Assembly: GCA_009777845.1 (NCBI GenBank)
Contig: WRLD01000008.1
Coordinates: 1 to 64,000 of the forward strand
Direction of reading: 5' to 3'
DNA length: 64,000 nucleotides
Source of the DNA: Defluviitaleaceae bacterium
Lineage (GTDB): Bacteria; Bacillota; Clostridia; Lachnospirales; WQUN01
Each line of letters begins with the position of its first letter. Within the stretch, counting starts at the first letter, position 1. Positions 52,440 through 59,600 of the stretch are shown here, piece by piece. The position numbers were made by a program, and so were the translations under genes. Below the pieces are notes generated by a model, which did not search any database, was not told the origin of the DNA, and was given only the letters and a program-made list of their open reading frames with translations.

Positions 52440-52605
52440 TGACCTAACAAATGATTTATTCAACACGGATTCGGCGGATTTACGCAGATTACGCGGATTG
52501 GCTCGTGGGAAAATTCACGAAAGTCCACGAAAATCCTATACGTCCGCTCAAATCCGCGCAAATCTGCGAAAATCCGTTTAATCCGCGTTTAATCCGTTCT
52601 TAATT
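52440..52605. repeat. Family B repeat downstream of the array
   Basis: A complete B copy in the orientation AACAAATGATTTATTCAACACGG ... AATCCGTTTAATCCGCG, in the usual adjacency to family A. Confidence 0.8.
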
Positions 52606-52636
52606 CTCGCAGTTCAAAAATTTTTATTTTTTGTGG

Positions 52637-52809
52637 TTTACAAGTAGGTATATGCAGTGTATAATATAGCCACAATAAAAAAAGAGAAACGCCTTATGGC
52701 GTAAGGCGTTCTCTTAGGCACTAACCGCTGTAAAGGCGGCAGGCTTGCTGAATAATAATGTTGAAAAAATAATCAGTTCGCCTTTTGCGATGAGGGCTGA
52801 TTATTTTTT
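52637..52809 (+). ncRNA. Antisense RNA antitoxin of a type I TA locus
   Basis: A consensus sigma-A promoter (TTTACA 52637-52642, 17-base spacer, TATAAT 52660-52665) predicts a start near 52672. AAAAAATAATCAG (52764-52776) and CTGATTATTTTTT (52797-52809) form the terminator, giving an RNA of about 140 nt. It is complementary to the 3' end and 3' UTR of the toxin mRNA on the other strand, as in TxpA/RatA and BsrG/SR4 of Bacillus. Confidence 0.75.
52675..52715 (-). terminator. Terminator of the type I toxin mRNA
   Basis: On the minus strand AAGAGAACGCCTTA and TAAGGCG-TTTCTCTT form a stem with loop CGCCA, followed by a run of T. It lies ~90 bases after the toxin stop. Confidence 0.8.
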
Positions 52810-52896
52810 CGTGTTCTTCGTTTCGATATACATAAGCAAAGCCGTAAAAAATAGCAGTGCTTGAAATATTAAAGATATTGATTCGTATACCGTCAT
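52801..52896 (-). CDS. Small holin-like type I toxin
   Basis: A 31-aa peptide: MTVYESISLIFQALLFFTAL, then LMYIETKNTKK. One membrane helix plus a charged lysine-rich tail, and the N-terminal (V/T)YE(S/A)(I/L)xLI pattern, match the putative holin-like toxin group (TxpA, BsrG/BsrE type) of Firmicutes. GGGAGG lies eight bases before ATG 52896. Its promoter is at 52990-53018, its terminator at 52675-52715, and an antisense RNA covers its 3' end. Overproduction of such peptides damages the membrane. It is too short for routine gene calling. Confidence 0.75.
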   Translation of the reverse strand: MTVYESISLIFQALLFFTALLMYIETKNTKK

Positions 52897-52989
52897 ATAT
52901 GCCGCCTCCCTTCCTGTCGGATTTTTCAACCCTCCTTTCAGGTAAGCAAGCCCACAAAAAACTCGCCCTTACGCGATGTGCTTGTTTAA

Positions 52990-53018
52990 ATTATACGGTT
53001 TTCGTTTTCATAAGTCAA
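52990..53018 (-). promoter_or_regulatory. Sigma-A promoter of the type I toxin
   Basis: Reading leftward: TTGACT (53018-53013), a 17-base spacer, TATAAT (52995-52990). The leader is ~90 nt and contains a second SD-like AAAGGAGGG at ~52935, which could act as a standby or decoy site. Confidence 0.8.
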
Positions 53019-53070
53019 ATAAAAAACCACGGATTTACGCAGATTTTGCGGATTGGCTCGTTTATTATTT

Positions 53071-54240
53071 CTAGCGAGAACACGCGCCAAACGCCTCCAA
53101 CGCACGGTCAAGCTCCCCTTTGGTATGCCCTGCCGAAACCTGACATCGCACTCGCGCCTTGCCCTTCGGCACAACAGGGTACGAAAACCCGATTACATAC
53201 ACGCCATGCGCCAACAACGCCGCCGCCATGCCGCTTGCGCGTTGTTCGTCATATAGCATAATCGGCACGATGGGGTGTACGCCGTCAGGCACGTCAAAGC
53301 CGATTGCCTTTAGGCCGTCGCGGAAATATTTTGTATTCTCACGCAGACGGTTTTTTAATTCCTGCGGATTTTTGAGAATTTCCAGCACTTTTAGGCTTCC
53401 TGCGGCGATTATGGGCGAGAGCGTGTTGGAAAAAAGATACGTGCGCGATTTTTGCCGCAAAATGTCAATAATTTCCCGTCTGCCGCTCGTGTAGCCGCCC
53501 GAAGAACCGCCGAGGGCTTTTCCCAGCGTGCCGGTGATTACGTCCACGCGCCCCATTACGCCGCAGTGTTCGTGCGAGCCTTTGAGCCTTTCGCCCAGTA
53601 CGCCCACCGCATGGGAATCGTCCACGATTACGAGCGCGTCGTACTTTTCCGCTAGGTCGCACACCGCTTGCAGGTTGGCGACTGTGCCGTCCATGGAAAA
53701 AACGCCGTCGCACACAATCGCGCGTATTCTCGCGGCGGCGGCTTCCCTTAGCTTGCCCTCCAAGTCCGACATATCGTTATTTTTGTACCGATAACGTGCC
53801 GCCTTGCACAGCCTAACGCCGTCAATTATGCTCGCGTGGTTTAGCTCGTCACTGATAATCGCGTCCTCGGCGGTAAGCAGTGTTTCAAAAAGCCCCGTAT
53901 TAGCGTCAAAGCATGACGAATACAAAATGGTGTCCTCTGTTTCCAAAAACTCCGTCAGCTTTTTTTCTAGCTCCTTGTGAATTTCCAACGTGCCGCAAAT
54001 AAACCGCACCGAGGAAAGCCCATAGCCCCAACGCTCGACACCGCTTATGGCGGCGTTTTTCACTTCCGCGTTGTTGCAAAGCCCCAAATAATTGTTGGAA
54101 CACATATTGATTACGTCCGCTTTTTCCGTAGTAGAAATAACGGACGATTGCGGCGTTGTGATAATTCGCTCGCTTTTCCAAAAGCCCGAGGTTTTTATTT
54201 CGTCTGTTACTTGGTTGAAGATTTTATATGCTGTTTTCAA
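53071..54240 (-). CDS. kbl: Glycine C-acetyltransferase (2-amino-3-ketobutyrate CoA ligase)
   Basis: A 389-aa PLP enzyme of the alpha-oxoamine synthase family that converts 2-amino-3-oxobutyrate and CoA to glycine and acetyl-CoA. Seen: MCSNNYLGLCN at the N-terminus, DELNHASIIDGVRL, VDDSHAVGVLG (PLP ring), and the Schiff-base lysine in TGTLGKALGGSSGGY. It completes threonine catabolism after threonine dehydrogenase, whose gene lies at 63202-64000 on the same strand. The two are normally adjacent; here ~9 kb separates them. The start is TTG at 54240 with AAGGAG eight bases upstream. A MITE (54281-54444) sits just upstream. Confidence 0.9.
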   Translation of the reverse strand: MKTAYKIFNQVTDEIKTSGFWKSERIITTPQSSVISTTEKADVINMCSNNYLGLCNNAEVKNAAISGVERWGYGLSSVRFICGTLEIHKELEKKLTEFLETEDTILYSSCFDANTGLFETLLTAEDAIISDELNHASIIDGVRLCKAARYRYKNNDMSDLEGKLREAAAARIRAIVCDGVFSMDGTVANLQAVCDLAEKYDALVIVDDSHAVGVLGERLKGSHEHCGVMGRVDVITGTLGKALGGSSGGYTSGRREIIDILRQKSRTYLFSNTLSPIIAAGSLKVLEILKNPQELKNRLRENTKYFRDGLKAIGFDVPDGVHPIVPIMLYDEQRASGMAAALLAHGVYVIGFSYPVVPKGKARVRCQVSAGHTKGELDRALEAFGACSR

Positions 54241-54280
54241 ATTATTTGCTCCTTTGCCACTACCCCTGCAATTCCCCTAA

Positions 54281-54444
54281 GAGCCTGTTTAATATCTCGC
54301 TTTCGACAGATTTTCGAGCAAATTTTTTGTTAGGCGAGGAGGCGCAACCGCCGCATAACGGAGAGATTACGCAAGGTTGCGCCGACGAAGCATAACGGAA
54401 AATTTGCCGAAAAGATGTCGGAATGGAGATATTTAAACAGACTC
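54281..54444. mobile_element. 164-bp MITE (family D)
   Basis: The ends GAGCCTGTTTAATATCTC and GAGATATTTAAACAGACTC are inverted repeats. Inside is a GCGCAACC / GGTTGCGC stem. It is flanked by TAA on both sides, a possible 3-bp target duplication. It encodes nothing, so it would need a transposase in trans. A degraded relative is at 32966. It lies between kbl and the RCC1 gene, whose stop codon is inside its end. Confidence 0.7.
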
Positions 54445-56073
54445 TAACTCCCACCCCACCAACCACCGCATAAGCGCGGTAATATCGGAGGAATCAACCG
54501 CACCATCACCGTTTATGTCCACGAGGCGTTCGTCTTGCGCGTCTAGCTCGAAGCCCTCATGCCCTGCGACATGACGCGCGAGCCAGACTACGTCTGCGGA
54601 GCTTACGCTTACGCCCATGGTTGAGATTGCGCCTAGCCGCAGCCATTGTGCGGTCATTTCGACAATATTTTTATTGATATTAGCAAAGGAAATGTCCCAC
54701 CTGTCGAGAACCCAACCGCTATAGGCTACTATGGGCGTGGTCGCTGTGCCGTTTTGCGGCACGTTTTGTTCAAGCTCGCCGCCGCCTATGCGAGTACCTC
54801 CGTTTAGGTTAAAGACTACGGTGTACAAATCCTTTGAATCCTCTATGACTGTTTTTCCTAAATTTAGGAAGCCTACGCCGTCCTCGCCTAAGGTCTGTAC
54901 AGGCGTGGTGCTTCGTGCTACTGTGCCATCGCCAAGCTGTCCATATTCATTCCATCCCCAAGCCCAAACCGTGCCGTCTGCTTTTAATGCTACTGTGTGA
55001 GCGTGTCCCGCAGAAACGGCTGTAACGTCAGTCAATCCTACAACCTGCACAGGCGTGGAGTTGTCTGTTGTTGTGCCATCGCCAAGTTGTCCCTCCCAGT
55101 TGACCCCCCAAGCCCAAACCGTGCCATCATTCTTTAGTGCTACGGTATGGAAAAAGTCCGCCGATATTGCCGTTACATTGCTTAGAGCTGCAATCTTAAT
55201 GGGGCTAAGTCTATTGGCATTTGTTCCGTCACCTAATTGACCGTACTCATTATACCCCCACGCCCAAACTGTGCCGTCATTTTTTACGGCTACAGTATGA
55301 TAATATCCTGCCGATATTGCTGTTACATCGCTTAAACCCATAGAATTGGTAGGAGTAAGACACTCAACAGTTATTCCGTCACCTAACTGACCGTACCCGT
55401 TACCCCCCCAAGCCCAAACCGTGCCGTCAGATTTTAGAGCTACGGTATGCCGTTCACCCACTGCTATTGCCATTACATCGCTTAAATCTGCAACTTGAAC
55501 TGGAGTAAGATTATCGGTCTTTGTTCCGTCACCTAATTGACCGTTAATATTCCATCCCCAAGTCCAAACTGTGCCATCGTTCTTTAAGGCTACGCTATGA
55601 TTCTCACCTGCTGCGATTGCCATTATATTGCTTAAACCAGTGACATGAAAGGGAACAAGTCTGTCATTATATGTTCCATCACCTAATTGACCGGTACTAT
55701 TATACCCCCACGCCCAAACTGTGCCGTCATTTTTTAGGGCTATGGTGTGTTCGCCACCCACCGCTATTGCAATTACATTACTCAACCCTTTGACTTGCAC
55801 AGGGGTATGTCTATGAGTATATGTCCCATCACCTAACTGACCACGCCAACTACCCCCCCAAGCCCAAACTGTGCCATCATTTTTTAGGGCTACAGTATGT
55901 CCACGACCTGCCGACACCATAGGCTCGGTGACAAACTCCGACATTCCGCTAAGCGCGTTTTCTATTTCAATGTGTATTACCTCTGGTGTAGCCGCAAGGC
56001 ACGCTATAGGCGAAAGGAGCATGAACACCGCCATAATTATGGCTAATGTGTACCCCCCCCCATTTTTTTCCAA
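54433..56073 (-). CDS. Secreted RCC1-repeat (seven-bladed propeller) protein, paralogue 2
   Basis: A 546-aa paralogue of 7240-8907: the same signal peptide, seven RCC1 repeats (~50-395), the InlB repeat (~412-480; FNLNGGTRIGGGELEQ) and dockerin-like end with one intact loop (DINGDGAVDSSDI). The last residues ESV and the TAA stop come from the MITE end. The in-frame start is TTG 56073; an ATG at 56099 behind GAAAGGGGCGAC is one base out of frame because of the same A7/G9 run. The repeats differ from the first copy (KNDG and GTYNDRL units), so the propeller face has diverged while the ends stayed nearly identical. Confidence 0.8.
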   Translation of the reverse strand: MEKNGGGYTLAIIMAVFMLLSPIACLAATPEVIHIEIENALSGMSEFVTEPMVSAGRGHTVALKNDGTVWAWGGSWRGQLGDGTYTHRHTPVQVKGLSNVIAIAVGGEHTIALKNDGTVWAWGYNSTGQLGDGTYNDRLVPFHVTGLSNIMAIAAGENHSVALKNDGTVWTWGWNINGQLGDGTKTDNLTPVQVADLSDVMAIAVGERHTVALKSDGTVWAWGGNGYGQLGDGITVECLTPTNSMGLSDVTAISAGYYHTVAVKNDGTVWAWGYNEYGQLGDGTNANRLSPIKIAALSNVTAISADFFHTVALKNDGTVWAWGVNWEGQLGDGTTTDNSTPVQVVGLTDVTAVSAGHAHTVALKADGTVWAWGWNEYGQLGDGTVARSTTPVQTLGEDGVGFLNLGKTVIEDSKDLYTVVFNLNGGTRIGGGELEQNVPQNGTATTPIVAYSGWVLDRWDISFANINKNIVEMTAQWLRLGAISTMGVSVSSADVVWLARHVAGHEGFELDAQDERLVDINGDGAVDSSDITALMRWLVGWELESV

Positions 56074-56099
56074 TTGCTTGCGTTTCTTTTTGCGTTCAT
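56056..56099 (-). promoter_or_regulatory. Out-of-frame start region with A7 and G9 tracts, paralogue 2
   Basis: The sequence from ATG 56099 through TGG-A7-T-G9-TACACA is the same as in the first paralogue, with the same one-base offset between the SD-supported ATG and the coding frame. Confidence 0.6.
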
Positions 56100-56141
56100 T
56101 GCTGTCGCCCCTTTCGGTTTTTTATGTTGCTGTTAGCCTAG

Positions 56142-56170
56142 ATTGTATCATTGTTTTGGGGTTTATGCAA
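56142..56170 (-). promoter_or_regulatory. Sigma-A promoter of RCC1 paralogue 2
   Basis: Reading leftward: TTGCAT (56170-56165), a 17-base spacer, TACAAT (56147-56142). Confidence 0.7.
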
Positions 56171-56214
56171 ATGTTTTGGGGGGTTCGTGGGGCAGGGTTC
56201 GTGGGACAGGTTTC

Positions 56215-56617
56215 GTAGGGGGCGGATTTATCCGCCCCGAGGTTACCACGCACCAAATTGACAGGACGTTATCCGTCCCAAATTGACGAACGTGCAAGGG
56301 TCGGGACGGATAAATCCGCCCCCTACAACACCCACGTTATCCACCCACGTACCACCCCAAATTAACAAAATGCGCGTACCAATTAAACGCGTATTTAGCG
56401 GATTTACACAGATTTACGCGGATTTAGCGGATTCACGCAGATTTACGCGGATTTGAGCGGACGGAGCGGGTTTTCGTGGACTTTCGTGGATTTTACAACG
56501 AGCCAATCCGCGTAATCCGTGAAAATCCGTTAAATCCGTGTACCATAAATCATTTGTTACACCACTGGCTAAGGGAATCCGCGGGTTTCGTAGGGGGCGG
56601 ATTTATCCGCCCCCTAC
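56215..56617. repeat. A (56215-56326), B (~56390-56560), solo A-end palindrome (56590-56617)
   Basis: A C-type family A copy and a B copy with an extra internal unit, followed by a 28-bp palindrome (GTAGGGGGCGGAT-TT reading into its own complement) that equals a single family A end. The last element lies two bases from the stop codon of the giant RCC1 gene. No gene lies in this gap. Confidence 0.85.
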
Positions 56618-56619
56618 AA

Positions 56620-59600
56620 CTAACTTTCCAACTCCCACCCCACCAACCACCTTAAAAGCGCACTAACATCAGCGGCATCAACCACCCCATCGCCATTCAT
56701 ATCCACAAGCCTCTTATCCCATTCCGCTAACTCAAAGCCCGCATGTCCTGCGACATGGCGCGCTACCCACACCACGTCTGCGGAGCTTACGCTCTCGCCC
56801 CTGTTTGTGATTGCGCCGAGCCGCAGCCATTGTGCCGTCACTACCATATTTTCAAGCACAACACCAAAATCAACGTCCCAGCCGTCAAAAATCCAGCCGC
56901 TACGGACTACCTCGGGGGCGAACGCCGCGCCGTACCGCGGCACGGCTTGTTCCGTTTCGCCGCCACATATGCGAGTACCGCCGTTTAGGTGGAAAATTAC
57001 GGTATAATCCTGCCTTGTTTTGTTTAAATTAAAGTAGTCCCAGCCGTCGTCGTCAACGACTTGCACAGGGAAATTGCTATCGGCGTTTGTTCCGTCCCCT
57101 AGCTGACCGTACCAGTTGTAGCCCCACGTCCAGACTGTGCCGTCATTTTTTACCGCTACGGTATGCCGCCAGCCAGCGGAAACTTCCGCTACGCCGCTTA
57201 TGCCAACGACTTGCACAGGGGTAGAGCTGTCATAATACGTTCCGTCCCCTAGCTGACCGCCCCAGTTAATGCCCCACGCCCAAACAGTGCCGTCACCCTT
57301 TAGGGCTACGCTATAGCTACCGCCCGCCGTTATTGCCGTTACCTCGTACAAGCCGACAACCTGCACAGGCATGAGCCTATTGTCAAAGGTTCCGTCCCCT
57401 AGCTGCCCCATCGAATTGTAGCCCCACGCCCAAGCCGTGCCGTCATTTTTTACCGCCACGGTATGATAATAGCCTGCCGATATTGCCGTTACGCCGTCCA
57501 AGCCCACAGCCTGCACAGGGGTACGGCTCTCGTTCGTTGTTCCGTCCCCTAATTCGCCGTACCAATTCGCGCCCCACGCCCAAACCGTGCCGTCATTTTT
57601 TACCGCTACGCTATGACTGTCGCCTGCCGCTATTGCTATTACATCAGTCAAATCCATGACTTGTACGGGAATGTCGCTCTGGTGAATATACGCGCCGTTG
57701 CCTAGCTGACCGTAGTTGTTGCTACCCCACGCCCAAACCGTGCCGTCGTCTTTTAGGGCTACAGTATGGTGCGCGCCAGCCGCGACCGCTATTACATTTC
57801 TTATGTCCATGACCTGAGCGGGCATGTCCTGCGAATAATGCGCGCCGTCTGCGAGTCCTAGCTGACCGTGCCAATTAGCCCCCCACGTCCAAACAGTGCC
57901 GTCATCTCGTAACGCTACGGTATGCTCGCCGCCCGCCGCTATTGCCTTTATGCTCCGCAAATCTGCGGCTTGGACAGGCATATTGCTATTATTTGTATAC
58001 ACTTCGCCGCCAAGCCCTAGCTGACCCTGCAAATTAGCCCCCCACGTCCAAACAGTGCCGTCATTTTTTACCGCCACTGTATGCTCACCGCCTGCCGATA
58101 CCGTAGCCCCTAGCTTTATTGTGCTAGTTGCCAAATTTAGGAAGCTGCCGTTGCGGATTAGTACAGGGGTACTGCTATCGTGCGTTGTTCCGTCACCTAG
58201 CTGACCGTCCCAATTGTGTCCCCACGCCCAAACAGTGCCGTCATTTCTTACCGCTACGGTATGATGCGCCCCTGCCGAAACGGCGGTTATATCACGTAAT
58301 TCCTCAAGCTCAACAGGGGTATACCCATGGGGATTTACTCCGCCGAACATGTTATCGCCCCACGCCCAGACCTCGCCGTTGCCCTTTAACGCCGCGGTAT
58401 GCTGTCGCCCTGCCGAAATTGCCGTTACGCCGCCTAAATCGGGTACTTGCGTAGGCGTTGCAACAAAATAGGCATAGGAATCTAGCTCGTAGCCTAGCTG
58501 ACCGTGGCCATTATTCCCCCAAGTCCAAACTGTGCCGTCACTTTTTACTGCCGCTGTATGCTCGTAGCCTGCCGAAACTGCCGTTGCGTGGCTTATTCCG
58601 CCAACCTGCACAGGAATGGGGCTGTCATATACTCCGTCCAGCCCTATCTGACCGTACCCATTATAACCCCACGCCCAAACCGTGCCGTCACTTTTTAACG
58701 CTACGGTATGCCCCTCGCCTGCCGAAATTGCCGTTACATCATACAAGCCATAAACATGCGAGGGATAACGCGCGCTGTAATAATTGTCCTCTCCAAGCCC
58801 AAGCTGACCGCGCCCATTATCGCCCCATGCAAGGACATCGCCGTACTCTGTTATCGCTACGGTGTGGTTTCTGCCTGCCGCTATTGCCTTTATATCGTGC
58901 AGCCCCATAATTTGCACAGGAACAAGGCTGTCTACATATTCTACGTAATCTAAATGACCGTACACACTCGCGCCCCACGCCCAAACAGTGCCGTCATTTT
59001 TTAATGCTACGGTATGCCTCTCGCCCGCCGCTATTTCCTTTACATTGTCTATGCCTACCCTTACAGGAATCGGGCTGTGTTCGGTTGTTCCAATGCCGAG
59101 CTGACCGTCCCAATTGCCGCCCCAAGCCCAGACTGTGCCGTCATTTTTTAAGGCTACGGTATGGCTACTACCAGCCGCGACCATAGGGCGCGTACTGGAC
59201 GTACTGCTTCCTAGGGTCAATAAGCCAGTGTCATACGCGCTTATGACTTGTGCAGGGGTACTCCTATGTGTCGTTGTGCCGTCACCTAGCTGACCGCCGT
59301 CATTTTCGCCCCACGCCCAAACAGTGCCGTCTTTTTTTACGGCTATGGTGTGCCACTCGCCTACCGCTATTGCCGTTACATCGCTTATGCTCGTTACCTC
59401 AATGGGGGTATTGCTTCCCCACACTGACTCACTGCCTATCCCAAGCTCGCCATTGAAATTACTACCCCACGCCCAAAGAGTGCCGTCATTTTTGACCGCC
59501 ATTGTATGGGAATTTCCGAGCGAAATTTCCGCTATATTGTCCAAGCCAACAACCTGCACAGGGCTATGTCTGTTGGTGCTTGTTCCATCGCCCAATTTAC

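Noticed and set aside
52721..52957. 78-aa ORF over the type I toxin locus
   Set aside because: It runs through the toxin gene in another frame; the 31-aa frame has the SD, promoter and family pattern.
54433..56073. RCC1 paralogue 2 as a pseudogene because of the MITE
   Set aside because: The MITE replaces only the last few residues after the dockerin-like domain; the frame is otherwise intact.
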